This document shows positions 17,887-26,633 of a stretch of DNA of 64,000 nucleotides, piece after piece. Source of the DNA: Caldibacillus debilis DSM 16016. GTDB taxonomy: Bacteria; Bacillota; Bacilli; Bacillales; Caldibacillaceae. The position numbers were made by a program, and so were the translations under genes. Below the pieces are notes generated by a model, which was given only the letters and a program-made list of their open reading frames with translations, searched no databases and was not told where the DNA came from. The stretch lies in NCBI RefSeq assembly GCF_000383875.1, contig NZ_KB912916.1:66125-130124 (forward strand), given 5' to 3'. Positions within the stretch are counted from its first letter, which is position 1. Each line of letters begins with the position of its first letter.

Positions 17887-18843
17887 ATGGCCGCGCCTGC
17901 CGTCATCGAGCTGAAACAGATCTGCAAAAAATATGAGGATCAATATGCCGTCGACCATTTGTCTCTTTCCATCAAAAAAGGAGAAATCTTCGGCCTCCTC
18001 GGTCCCAACGGCGCCGGGAAAACGACCACGATTTTGATGATGCTCGGGCTCAGCGAGCCGACTTCCGGCTCCGTCCGGGTCTGCGGCATCGATCCGGTGC
18101 GGCATCCGATCGAAGTGAAAAGGAAAGTGGGGTATTTGCCCGATGATGTCGGGTTTTACCACCAGATGACCGGCCTGGAAAATTTGCTGTACACCGCCGC
18201 TTTGAACGGCATTCCGAGGGAAGTGGCCGAAAAGCGGGCCGCCGATTTGCTTGAAAAGGTGAATCTGACCGATGCGGCGAACAAAAAAACGGGCAAGTAT
18301 TCCCGGGGAATGAGGCAGCGGCTCGGTCTGGCCGACGTTTTAATGAAAAATCCGGAAGTGATCATCCTCGATGAACCGACGTTGGGCATCGACCCGGAAG
18401 GGGTGCGGGAATTTTTGCAGCTGATCCGGGATTTGAGCCGGAAGGAGGGGATCACCGTCCTCTTGTCTTCCCATCAATTGCATCAGGTGCAGCAGATCTG
18501 CGACCGGGTCGGCATCTTCGTGAAAGGGAAGCTGCTGGCGGAAGGGAACACGGAAAGCTTGGCCCAAAAACTGTTTCTGCAGGATGCCTTCGTTATCCAC
18601 GTGATCGCTTCGCCGCTGGATGAAGCCCTCGTGAAAAAAATTGAGGGCATCCCGGACGTCAACAAGGTGGAACGGACGGATAACCGTTTGGAGGTTTACT
18701 GCAAGACCGATGTGAGCGCGGAAATCAGCAGGACGGTTGTCGAATCCGGGGCATCCCTTGCCCATATCAGCAGGCGGGATTTCGGCCTCGACGAAATTTA
18801 CCACCGTTATTTTGAAGGGCGTGATCCGCATGAGACTCGATAA
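17887..18843 (+). CDS. ABC transporter ATP-binding protein
   Basis: A 318-residue ATPase of the multidrug/antibiotic export type. Walker A is GPNGAGKTT, the signature is a YSRGMRQRLGLA variant, Walker B is VIILDEPTLGID; a C-terminal extension of about 90 residues follows, as in CcmA-like exporters. GGGAGGAG precedes the ATG. It lies two bases after the NEW3 gene and overlaps the permease gene by 14 bases, so the three form one unit. Confidence 0.92.
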   Translation: MAAPAVIELKQICKKYEDQYAVDHLSLSIKKGEIFGLLGPNGAGKTTTILMMLGLSEPTSGSVRVCGIDPVRHPIEVKRKVGYLPDDVGFYHQMTGLENLLYTAALNGIPREVAEKRAADLLEKVNLTDAANKKTGKYSRGMRQRLGLADVLMKNPEVIILDEPTLGIDPEGVREFLQLIRDLSRKEGITVLLSSHQLHQVQQICDRVGIFVKGKLLAEGNTESLAQKLFLQDAFVIHVIASPLDEALVKKIEGIPDVNKVERTDNRLEVYCKTDVSAEISRTVVESGASLAHISRRDFGLDEIYHRYFEGRDPHETR

Positions 18844-19906
18844 TTGGGTAAACCGTGCGAAGGCTTTCTTCCCGGAGACGGGGAGATGGGCGGAACGGTT
18901 GAAGGAGATCCTCCCCGCCAAAAAAGGAGCGGGAGGGACAAACAGCATCTTCTTTGCCGTGGTCAGGAAGGAATTTACCGATTACCTGACCAGCTGGCGC
19001 ATCATCATCCTGATGGGGATCATCCTGCTCACCTGTTTCGGTTCCCTCTACACGGCGGTGACGACGATTCAGGATGCCTTGGATTCTTCCAAAGACGCCG
19101 AGGAGATCGCGAGAAGTTCCTATCTGTTTTTAAAATTGTTCACCGTCTCGGACGGGACATTGCCCTCTTTCATCACCTTCGTCGGTTTTTTGGGGCCGCT
19201 CTTGGGCATCGCCCTCGGGTTTGACGCCATCAACTCGGAACGGAACCGGGGGACGCTGAGCCGGCTGATGGCCCAGCCGATCCCGCGGGATTATGTCATC
19301 AACGGCAAGTTTACCGCGGCGCTATTGTTGAATATCGTGCTGTTTCTCTCCCTCGGCCTGTTGGTGACCGCTTTCGGCATCCTGATTTTGGGCATTCCGC
19401 CCACCTTCGAAGAGTTCGCCCGTATCCTTTGTTTCCTGGTGTTATGCATCGTTTACATCGCCTTCTGGCTGAATCTGGGCATCCTGTTTTCCGTGACTTT
19501 CCGGCAGGCGGCGACTTCGGCTTTGTCGGCGATCGCCGTGTGGCTCTTCTTCAACGTGTTTTATTCGATGATCATCGAGGTGTTCGCCAAATCCTTTTTA
19601 GCCTCGGAATCGATCACTTCACTGCAGCAGGCGATCGGCAGGCAGGAATTCGTCTTGAATTTGATGCGGCTTTCCCCCAGCTATTTGTTCAACGAATCGA
19701 CGACGACCCTGCTTTCGCCGAACATCCGGAGCCTGAGCGTATTAACGGTGGAGCAGACGGCCGGGGCGGTTGCCAGCCCCCTTCCCTTCTCCCAAAGCCT
19801 GCTGCTCATTTGGCCTCAGGTGACCGGGCTCATCGCCGCCACTTTGATCTGCTTTGCCATCGCCTACGTATTGTTCATGAGACAGGAAATCCGGGCCCAC
19901 GGATGA
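18830..19906 (+). CDS. ABC-2 type transporter permease
   Basis: A 358-residue membrane protein. A cytosolic N-terminus of about 55 residues precedes six predicted helices. The VRKEFTDYLTSWRIIIL segment before the first helix, a large extracellular loop, and NSERNRGTLSRLMAQPIPRD after the second helix are typical of ABC-2 permeases (NatB/YhaP-like). The ATG at 18830 overlaps the ATPase gene; GAAGGG serves as ribosome site. A clear terminator follows. Confidence 0.9.
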   Translation: MRLDNWVNRAKAFFPETGRWAERLKEILPAKKGAGGTNSIFFAVVRKEFTDYLTSWRIIILMGIILLTCFGSLYTAVTTIQDALDSSKDAEEIARSSYLFLKLFTVSDGTLPSFITFVGFLGPLLGIALGFDAINSERNRGTLSRLMAQPIPRDYVINGKFTAALLLNIVLFLSLGLLVTAFGILILGIPPTFEEFARILCFLVLCIVYIAFWLNLGILFSVTFRQAATSALSAIAVWLFFNVFYSMIIEVFAKSFLASESITSLQQAIGRQEFVLNLMRLSPSYLFNESTTTLLSPNIRSLSVLTVEQTAGAVASPLPFSQSLLLIWPQVTGLIAATLICFAIAYVLFMRQEIRAHG

Positions 19907-19931
19907 GCGGGATGTTTCGGCCGGGAGGACC

Positions 19932-19959
19932 GGCGGGAATGGTTCCCGCTTTTTTTTTT
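19932..19959 (+). terminator. Rho-independent terminator of the NEW3/ABC operon
   Basis: GCGGGAA and TTCCCGC form the stem, followed by ten T. Confidence 0.9.
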
Positions 19960-20101
19960 GCCTTGGGAAAAGGGGGTTATCCTCCGAAAAGGGATCCTTT
20001 TTTCCGCATTTTGCCATGTATCCTCCCTCATTCGGCTCCGCTGGGGACAAAGAAACGAAAGTTCCGGCCGTCACGTACAATCCGCATCCTCTATGGCGCA
20101 A

Positions 20102-20124
20102 ATGATTTTCATTGAGAATGATTT
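20102..20124. promoter_or_regulatory. Fur-box-like sequence
   Basis: ATGATTTTCATTGAGAATGA plus TTT resembles the Fur consensus of repeated GATAAT-type hexamers, although several positions differ. The half-site ATTGAGAATGA recurs within the hairpin 55 bp downstream. No gene start lies directly next to it, so its target is unclear. Confidence 0.35.
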
Positions 20125-20143
20125 AGGTTTCCGGGAAAGATGG

Positions 20144-20200
20144 ATGCCCGTTCATTCTCAATAGATTGAGAATGAACGGGCATTCGGTTTTTTTCTTTTT
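20144..20200 (+). terminator. Strong hairpin terminator with no gene upstream
   Basis: A perfect 17-bp stem (ATGCCCGTTCATTCTCA with its complement, six-base loop) is followed by TTCGG and seven T. No coding gene lies between the previous operon's terminator and this one, so a short untranslated transcript is possible. Confidence 0.75.
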
Positions 20201-20375
20201 TGATATAAAAGGAAAGGAAGGGGAAAGAAACCCGTGATTCCGTAAGATATCATCTTGTCATGGCAATTTCTCCAAATTGTAACAAATTTGTCAGATCGTC
20301 CGGTTGAACAGCAATAACTATTTATTTAGAATTATAACTGACAAAAAATTATTTTAATCTAGGGGAGGATTGATG

Positions 20376-21275
20376 ATGTTTAAACGTGTCAACCGTTTGC
20401 CCATTGAACTTCCCAAGCCGGAACATGCCGATCCGAACGCGGCCAGCGCCGTGCAAGAGCTCCTCGGCGGACGCTTCGGGGAAATGTCCACCTTGAATAA
20501 CTACATGTTCCAATCCTTCGCTTTCCGCAACAAGGAAAAACTGAAACCCTACTATCATTTGGTGGCCAGCATTACCGCGGAAGAAGTGGGCCATGTGGAA
20601 TTGGTTGCCAACACGATCAATCTTCTTTTGACCGGCTCGACCAAGCCCGGGGATCCGGATGAAGCTCCTTTGAAAGCCGGGAAAGATGCCCGCAATACTT
20701 ACCATTTCATCGATACCGCCCAGACGGCGAAACCTTGGGATTCGATGGGGAAGGCATGGACGGGGGATTATGTGTTCAACAGCGGGAATTTGCTTCTTGA
20801 CCTGCTTCATAACTTTTTCCTCGAAATCGGCGCCCGCACCCACAAAATGCGGGTGTACGAAATGACGGACAACCCGGTCGCCCGCGAAATGATCGGTTAC
20901 CTGTTGGTTCGCGGCGGCGTGCACACCCTCGCCTATGCGAAAGCGATCGAAACGATTACGGGCATTGATCTGACCAAGATGCTTCCCGTTCCCAGCCTGG
21001 ATAATTCCAAATTCGATGTTGCCCGCAAATACGAAGAACAAGGCATGCACCGCAGATTATATACATTCAGCGATAAGGATTATGAACAAATTGCCCTGAT
21101 CTGGAAAGGAAACCATCCGCAGGACGGAAAACCGCTGGAAGCCATCCAAGGCATGCCGGAAGGCCATCCCGTGCCGGATCTGCCTGCGGTGGACGAAGAG
21201 TTCGCGCCGGGAATTTCGGCGGAAGATTTCAATGAAATCTTCAAACGCTTGAAGGATGCCGCCAACATCAAATAA
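20376..21275 (+). CDS. Manganese catalase
   Basis: A 299-residue non-haem catalase that splits hydrogen peroxide with a two-manganese centre. Probable metal ligands are visible in GEMSTLNNYMFQ (Glu), TAEEVGHVE (Glu, His), FFLEIGARTHKMR (Glu) and GGVHTLAYAKA (His); together they make a complete ferritin-like four-helix site. AGGGGAGG precedes three possible start codons (TTG 20370, ATG 20373, ATG 20376); the last is best spaced and matches the family start MFKRVNRL. An ATTTAGAATTATAA sequence about 45 bp upstream vaguely resembles a PerR box. A terminator follows, so the gene is monocistronic. Confidence 0.93.
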   Translation: MFKRVNRLPIELPKPEHADPNAASAVQELLGGRFGEMSTLNNYMFQSFAFRNKEKLKPYYHLVASITAEEVGHVELVANTINLLLTGSTKPGDPDEAPLKAGKDARNTYHFIDTAQTAKPWDSMGKAWTGDYVFNSGNLLLDLLHNFFLEIGARTHKMRVYEMTDNPVAREMIGYLLVRGGVHTLAYAKAIETITGIDLTKMLPVPSLDNSKFDVARKYEEQGMHRRLYTFSDKDYEQIALIWKGNHPQDGKPLEAIQGMPEGHPVPDLPAVDEEFAPGISAEDFNEIFKRLKDAANIK

Positions 21276-21308
21276 AAAACAGATGATTTTCTAAAGCGGA
21301 TGATTGCC

Positions 21309-21346
21309 GCCGCGGGGAACGCCGAATCTTTCCCCGCGGCTTTTTC
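21309..21346 (+). terminator. Rho-independent terminator of the catalase gene
   Basis: GCCGCGGGGAA pairs with TTCCCCGCGGC and is followed by TTTTTC. Confidence 0.92.
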
Positions 21347-21661
21347 TGTCCGAGGAACCGCCGGAAAGAAGGATTCGCGTTGGGCTTCGGAATCCGGGTG
21401 CCTTCCCTTCCTTGCGGCGGACAAGGAGGGAGAAAGCCTTTTCCCTGCCTTTCCGGCAATAGGGGGGAGGATTTTCCGGCATGTTTTTCCGTCGTCCCGC
21501 CGGCGATCCCCGGAACTCCCTCGACGGGGCCGCACAGGAAACGGTCCGTTCCTCCGTCCGGGATGGAATCTCTTTCCGAAGCAGCTGCCGCGGGACTGGA
21601 ATGGGCTGCCGGAAAAGAAAAGCAGGGCCGAAGGCGAAAGAAAATCCCTTTGAAAACGATC
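21347..21661. other. Intergenic stretch, no gene seen
   Basis: Frames on both strands are open here only because the sequence is G+C-rich; none has a recognisable product. Confidence 0.4.
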
Positions 21662-21683
21662 GGACGGGGCGTGCGCCCCGTCC
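21662..21683 (-). terminator. Hairpin after the thioesterase gene
   Basis: GGACGGGGCG and CGCCCCGTCC form a perfect stem right after the minus-strand stop codon. The T-run is weak on the minus strand and stronger on the plus strand, where TCTATTTTTT follows. Confidence 0.6.
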
Positions 21684-21685
21684 GT

Positions 21686-22108
21686 CTATTTTTTCCGCTT
21701 AATCTCTTCATATTTTTGGAACCATTCCGGGAAAATCTTCCCGAATGCGACCGGCCGGAAATCGGTTTTTCTCACCACGATATGGGTCGTCGTGCCTTCC
21801 GCGCAAACTTCCCCGTCGCCGTTGACGATTTGGAAACCGTAAGTCGTCCTCGTCCGCAGATTTTCTTCCACCCAGGTTTTGACGAAAACCCGGTCCCCGT
21901 ATTTAATCGCTTTTTTATATGTAATGTTCAAGTTGTAAACCGGTGCGTAATAACCGGCCTTTTCCAGATCCAAATAATTGAAGCCGACGTCTTCGATCAA
22001 CTTCGTCCGGCCGATCTCGAGCCATTTCACATAATTTCCGTGATAGATCACCCCCATCATATCCGTATCCGCATAAGTGACTTGAACCTCCGCTGTCGCC
22101 ACGTACAT
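21686..22108 (-). CDS. Acyl-CoA thioesterase, YbgC/FadM-like hotdog protein
   Basis: A 140-residue single hotdog-fold protein of the 4-hydroxybenzoyl-CoA thioesterase family. The catalytic region VTYADTDMMGVIYHGNYVKW near residue 10 has the conserved Asp and the HGNY motif. The ATG at 22108 has AGAGGAGAG upstream; an in-frame extension to 22168 lacks a ribosome site. It would hydrolyse an acyl-CoA thioester in the cytosol; the chain type cannot be told. It is monocistronic. Confidence 0.88.
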   Translation of the reverse strand: MYVATAEVQVTYADTDMMGVIYHGNYVKWLEIGRTKLIEDVGFNYLDLEKAGYYAPVYNLNITYKKAIKYGDRVFVKTWVEENLRTRTTYGFQIVNGDGEVCAEGTTTHIVVRKTDFRPVAFGKIFPEWFQKYEEIKRKK

Positions 22109-22296
22109 TTCGCGCTCTCCTCTTCCGTTGGTTTTCACAAGAATAGTATACGCTTCCTTCGATTTCATTCCAACGGATCGGAAGGGATTCCAATTTCATT
22201 TGCAGAATTTCGGCCGCTGTTCAATAATAATAGTAAGCTGGTTTCATAGACGGAGCCTTGTAAGAAATGGAAAAAATGAAGACGAGGGTGGGGAAG

Positions 22297-23211
22297 ATGA
22301 AACGAATACTGGATTGTACCGCATCCGATTTTCAAAAAATGGGCGGGAAGGAATTGCGGCAGGCCATCGCCGCGGCGGAAGGGCGGACCGTCCTCGCCGA
22401 AGTGGTCTGTACCGTTCCCCCGATCTATCCGAGTGTGACCAACGCGGAATTGGCGGCTGCCTTCGGAGCGGATCTCATTTTATTGAATGTGTTCGACGTG
22501 GATCATCCGGAGGTCTTCGGCTTGGAAACGAAAGGGGAGGAAACGGTCCGCCAATTGAAAAAATTGGTGGGGCGTCCCGTCGGAATCAATCTTGAACCGG
22601 TGGATCCGAATGCCGAACGCCTGGAAGCGCTTTACGAACTGCCCCAGGGAAGGAGGGCGGTGGAGGCGTCGCTCGTGAAAGCGAAACAATTGGGGGTTGA
22701 CTTCGTTTGCCTCACCGGGAATCCGAAAACGGGGGTGACGAACCGGGCGATCGTCGAGTCGGTGAAGACGGCCAAGAAGATTTTCGGCGAGGAAGGATTG
22801 GTCATCGCCGGAAAGATGCACGGGGCCGGAGTAAAAGGGGAAAGCGGCGGCTCCATCGTCGATGAAGAAACGGTCGCCTCCTTTGTGGACGCGGGCGCGG
22901 ATGTCGTCCTCATTCCCGGCGTCGGAACCGTTCCCGGAACCACGCTGGAAAAACAGGAGAAATTGATTCAAACCATTCATGAAAAGGGTGCGCTGGCCCT
23001 GACCGCCATCGGCACGAGCCAGGAAGGGGCGGGAAAGGAGACGGTCTCGCAAATGGCCCTCTATAACAAAATGGCCGGCGCGGATATTCATCATATCGGG
23101 GATGCGGGGATCTTCGGCATCGCCGATCCGGAAAATATCATGGCCTATTCCATCGCCATCAGGGGCAGAAGGCATACCTATGTCCGCATGGCGGCATCCG
23201 TGTTGAGATAA
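22297..23211 (+). CDS. Uncharacterised TIM-barrel-like protein (DUF7916-like)
   Basis: A 304-residue soluble protein. Alternating hydrophobic strands and glycine loops (GADLILLNVFDVDHPEVFG, VGINLEPVDP, LGVDFVCLTGNP, GLVIAGKMHGAG, GADVVLIPGVGTVPG, ADIHHIGDAGIFG) suggest a beta/alpha barrel that may bind a phosphorylated ligand at the C-terminal GDAG loop. I recall similar proteins listed as DUF7916; no activity is known to me. The ATG at 22297 follows GGTGGGGAAG; an earlier in-frame ATG at 22267 has no ribosome site. It is followed by a strong terminator and has no obvious operon partners. Confidence 0.75.
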   Translation: MKRILDCTASDFQKMGGKELRQAIAAAEGRTVLAEVVCTVPPIYPSVTNAELAAAFGADLILLNVFDVDHPEVFGLETKGEETVRQLKKLVGRPVGINLEPVDPNAERLEALYELPQGRRAVEASLVKAKQLGVDFVCLTGNPKTGVTNRAIVESVKTAKKIFGEEGLVIAGKMHGAGVKGESGGSIVDEETVASFVDAGADVVLIPGVGTVPGTTLEKQEKLIQTIHEKGALALTAIGTSQEGAGKETVSQMALYNKMAGADIHHIGDAGIFGIADPENIMAYSIAIRGRRHTYVRMAASVLR

Positions 23212-23252
23212 GGGGGATCCCCTTTCCGAAAAAACGTACGGAGGTTTTTGGC

Positions 23253-23297
23253 GGAGCGGAACCGGGCGGGCGGACACCCGGTTCCGCTCCTTTTTTA
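23253..23297 (+). terminator. Rho-independent terminator
   Basis: A long perfect stem, GGAGCGGAACCGGG with CCCGGTTCCGCTCC, is followed by six T. Confidence 0.95.
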
Positions 23298-23521
23298 TCC
23301 CTGGGGAACCGACGGATCCGTAAAATCTTTTGAAAAATGATGCCCCCCGCCTCCATGAAGGCCCTTCCGGATGAAGAATTTTCGGGCAGGATCGTCGGGA
23401 ACTTCGTTCAATCTGCCCGCGCAGCCGAAGGGAAGGCCGGCCGGGTGCGTTGGCGGTCCAAGCGTTTTTTTTTGCCCACCCATCGAGGGTTCTCCCTTCT
23501 AATCCGAAGGTGCCGCCCGGA

Positions 23522-24463
23522 TCAGGGAGCGGCGGTTTCGGAAGGCTTCAAGCCTTTTTCGTAAGGCTTCAGCAATTGATAGACAAATTGAATATAAGGC
23601 AGTTTTGCCTTCTTCCTTTCCGCCATCCGCAAAGCGGCGCCGTGGAGGTGATCCAGTTCCAAGGGCAGCCCTTTTTTCTTGTCCCGGTGCATGGAAGAAG
23701 TCCCTTCCTCCGGCAGCGCTTGGAATATTTGCTCCGTTTTTTCCACCTGTTCCTCGGTGAGGGGAACTTGGTACAAATTGGCCAATCGTTTCATTTCCTT
23801 GACGATTTGGCGGGCGATCTCCAGCGTTTCCGGATGGGAGCGGATGATGCCGATGGGCAAATCGGCGGCGGACGTCACCCCCGAGAAGGCCGTGATAAAC
23901 ATGTACTTTTCCCATATGGCCGTTTCAATCGCATCGGTTTTTATGGCGGTGAAGGACGCCGGCCGGAAAAGGTCCTCCACTTGCGCGCAAAAATCTTCTT
24001 GGGATGGAGCCAGCGGACCGAATAGGAGCGCATCTTGGGGGTTGGCGTGAATGACGTGTCCGTGCTCATCCAAGGATGCCATGATATAGGACAGGCCCCC
24101 CAACACGTTTTCCTTTCCCAACTCTTTTTGCAACACTTCATAATGTTCGACGCCGTTTAAAATCGGTAAAACCTTTCCGCCCTTTTTCACCAGTTCCTTC
24201 AATGCGGGCAAGGCATCCCGCAGATGATAGCCTTTGACGGCCAGCAAAACGAGGTCCGCTTTTCCGATCTCTTCGGTTCGGGTGGCAAAGGGGACTTCGG
24301 TGAAAGCGGCATCCCCGTTCGGCGAATGGATGGCCAATCCGAATCTTTTCAGTTTTTCCGCCCGTTTTTCCCGGACGAAGAAGACGGCATCCCGGCCGCT
24401 TTCCAAAAGCCTGCCCCCGTAATAGGCGCCGAGGGCGCCCGCTCCGAAAATGACGATTTTCAA
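23522..24463 (-). CDS. Ketopantoate reductase (PanE/ApbA) family protein
   Basis: A 313-residue NADPH-dependent reductase. The Rossmann motif GAGALGAYYGGRL is at the N-terminus, followed by LAVKGYHL, the NGVEH motif with the catalytic-region Asn, and a C-terminal helical domain with EKYMFITAFSG (conserved Lys). The family reduces 2-dehydropantoate to pantoate in coenzyme A synthesis, but paralogues with unknown substrates are frequent in Bacillaceae, so the exact substrate is not certain. The ATG at 24463 follows GGGGGG. It is monocistronic. Confidence 0.85.
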   Translation of the reverse strand: MKIVIFGAGALGAYYGGRLLESGRDAVFFVREKRAEKLKRFGLAIHSPNGDAAFTEVPFATRTEEIGKADLVLLAVKGYHLRDALPALKELVKKGGKVLPILNGVEHYEVLQKELGKENVLGGLSYIMASLDEHGHVIHANPQDALLFGPLAPSQEDFCAQVEDLFRPASFTAIKTDAIETAIWEKYMFITAFSGVTSAADLPIGIIRSHPETLEIARQIVKEMKRLANLYQVPLTEEQVEKTEQIFQALPEEGTSSMHRDKKKGLPLELDHLHGAALRMAERKKAKLPYIQFVYQLLKPYEKGLKPSETAAP

Positions 24464-24966
24464 CTTGCAACCCCCCGTAAATGTTGGATATTTTTAGTAT
24501 AAAACAAATATTATAAATTTTTAACATCATAATTTTTCAACTAGCGGCGGCGGGAGAATCGCTGCCGTACGCCGGCTGCAAACGGGAAGGGGGCGGGACG
24601 GATTTTTTGAGCCGGGAAAACGAGCAACGGATGGGAACGGCTGGATGCGGGGATGCGGGCGCGTGGATCAAGGACGGGTTTTAAACGGAAAACAAGGCGT
24701 TTGCGTTTTTGCCGTTCCCGCTTGTCCGGAAAGGCGGAAACCGTGAACATCCAAGGGAAGCGGCAATGGGAGGAAAAGATTTGCTGCGGGTTTGTCCGTT
24801 TCCGGGAGACGGAACGGCCTCCCTCCATCCCGGCTCGCCTTCGGCGTTGAAATCCGGGGACGGGAGGACCGAAAAAAATGAAAGAGGGCTATTCAATTTC
24901 GGATCATTGACGATATAATAAATGGAAAAAGAATACATCCGTGGAAGAGCTAGGAAGGAGATTGTT
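24464..24966. other. Intergenic stretch, no gene seen
   Basis: Starts with an A+T-rich block (24480-24540) that may hold the promoter of the ketopantoate reductase gene, then G+C-rich sequence with no supportable gene. Confidence 0.4.
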
Positions 24967-26622
24967 GTGAAAAAGAGATATTTCCTGATCCCCTTTTCTA
25001 TCCTATCGATCTTTCTTTATTGCAATCTTTCGGCGGGAGCGGAAGGGTTGCCCGCGGAAGGGGAAAATGTTTTCATAGATGGGGACGTCCATTATTACAT
25101 GGACGATGAAGGGAGAATCCTCTTCGCCAAAGTGTATGAAGACGGACAATTAAAATTTATTCAGGAATATTACGCGGATGCCACGATTGAAAACGCGAGA
25201 AATAGAATCAAGGAAATTTTTGAGTTGGACGGGAACGAATGGATTATCCGGTCTTCAGAACTGGATGGGAAAACGCAAAAAGTCATTCGCTATTACGAGT
25301 TCTACCCGTCGGCGAGATACGGCGAGCAGGATGGAAAGGTCAAGTACCGTTTCGATTTGGATGCCTCGGGATACGTGAGCCGGGCGGCGAAAATGGAGGA
25401 AGGAACGGGCCGGGTGATCAGCCGGTACGAATACTATCCGAAAGCGGAATACGGGAAACACGGAAAAAAGATCAAATACCGTTTTGATTTGAACGGATCA
25501 GGCTACGTGGACAAGGCGGTGAAAATGGAGGAGGGCACAGGCCGGATCACTAGCCGGTATGAATATTATCCGAAAGCGGAATACGGGAAACACGGAAAAA
25601 AAATCAAATACCGTTTTGATTTGAACGGATCAGGCTACGTGAACAAGGCGGTGAAAATGGAGGAGGGCACAGGCCGGGTCGTCAGCCGGTATGAATACTA
25701 TCCAAATGCGGAATACGGAAAGCATGGAAAGAGAATCAAGTACCGTTTTGATTTGGATGCATCAGGCTACGTGAACAAAGCGGTGAAAATGGAGGAGGGC
25801 ACGGGCCGGATCACCAGTCGGTACGAATACTATCCGAAAGCGGCGTACGGGAAACACGGGAAAAAGATCAAATACCGTTTCGATTTGGACGCATCAGGCT
25901 ACGTGAACAAGGCGGTGAAAATGGAGGAGGGCACGGGCCGGATCACCAACCGGTATGAATATTATCCGAAAACCGTATACGGAAACCACGGAAAAAACAT
26001 CCGTTACACATTTGCCATTTCCTCGGGTTATGTTCAGTCTGCGGCAAAATTTGAACAAGGCACAGGCAGGGTCCTCGCCTGGTACTCCTATTTGCCGAAC
26101 ACGGTTTACGGAAAGCACGGCACAAGAATCAGCAAACGGGTAATGAATGTTCCCGCGATCAATCAATTGCCGGAGCTGCCGACCGGCTGCGAAATCACCG
26201 CCGTAGCCATGATGCTGCAATATAAAGGCGTTCCGGTAGACAAAATAAAATTGGCGAAAGAGATGCCGCGGCACAGCTGGAACCCGAATTTGGGGTATGT
26301 GGGAGATCCTTTTACGAAGCGGGGCTGGACCGTTTATCCCCCGGCATTAATGAATTTGGTTAAAAAATATGCGCAAAGTGCCAAAAATTTGACCGGAGCG
26401 GCCGACGGCACCGTTGAAAAACAGCTGGCTTCCCTCCGGCCGGTCGTCGTCTGGGTTTCCCCCATGCACGGTTTCAACGTCCATGCGCTCGTTCTCACCG
26501 GTTACGATGCGAAATATTTTTATTTCAACGATCCGTGGACGGGCAAAAAAAATCAAAAAATCAGCAAAGCCGAGTTTTATAAAATCTGGAAAAATCAAAA
26601 AAGAAGGGCGCTGTCCTACTAA
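24967..26622 (+). CDS. Secreted C39-family peptidase with six 44-residue repeats
   Basis: A 551-residue protein. A signal peptide (about 1-25, KKRYFLIPFSILSIF..SAGA) is followed by a YMDD-type beta repeat region, then six tandem units of 43-44 residues (pattern AEYGKHGKKIKYRFDL..SGYV.KAVKMEEGTGRI.SRYEYYP) at residues 115-377, and a C-terminal peptidase_C39_2 domain. The catalytic Cys is in LPTGCEITAVAMML, the His in HGFNVHALVLTGYD and the Asp in FNDPWTG. The GTG at 24967 has AAGGAG upstream; an earlier ATG at 24922 lacks one. The repeats look like wall-binding or substrate-binding modules. The protein is expected to act at the cell surface; the substrate is unknown. Confidence 0.85.
   Translation: MKKRYFLIPFSILSIFLYCNLSAGAEGLPAEGENVFIDGDVHYYMDDEGRILFAKVYEDGQLKFIQEYYADATIENARNRIKEIFELDGNEWIIRSSELDGKTQKVIRYYEFYPSARYGEQDGKVKYRFDLDASGYVSRAAKMEEGTGRVISRYEYYPKAEYGKHGKKIKYRFDLNGSGYVDKAVKMEEGTGRITSRYEYYPKAEYGKHGKKIKYRFDLNGSGYVNKAVKMEEGTGRVVSRYEYYPNAEYGKHGKRIKYRFDLDASGYVNKAVKMEEGTGRITSRYEYYPKAAYGKHGKKIKYRFDLDASGYVNKAVKMEEGTGRITNRYEYYPKTVYGNHGKNIRYTFAISSGYVQSAAKFEQGTGRVLAWYSYLPNTVYGKHGTRISKRVMNVPAINQLPELPTGCEITAVAMMLQYKGVPVDKIKLAKEMPRHSWNPNLGYVGDPFTKRGWTVYPPALMNLVKKYAQSAKNLTGAADGTVEKQLASLRPVVVWVSPMHGFNVHALVLTGYDAKYFYFNDPWTGKKNQKISKAEFYKIWKNQKRRALSY
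25309..26097 (+). repeat. Six tandem 132-bp coding repeats
   Basis: Unit starts are at 25309, 25441, 25573, 25705, 25837 and 25969. The middle units are nearly identical at DNA level while the first and last have diverged, which suggests recent expansion or gene conversion inside the array. Confidence 0.92.
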
Positions 26623-26630
26623 CAGCGCCC
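26606..26630. terminator. Hairpin between convergent genes
   Basis: GGGCGCTGT and ACAGCGCCC form a perfect stem that includes the stop codon of the C39 peptidase gene. No T-run follows. Confidence 0.55.
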
Positions 26631-26633
26631 GCA

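Noticed and set aside
20320..20345. PerR box before the manganese catalase gene
   Set aside because: ATTTAGAATTATAA matches only part of the PerR consensus, so it is mentioned in the gene entry but not listed as a site.
21380..22249. Large plus-strand open frame
   Set aside because: It is a shadow of the thioesterase gene on the minus strand and has no family similarity.
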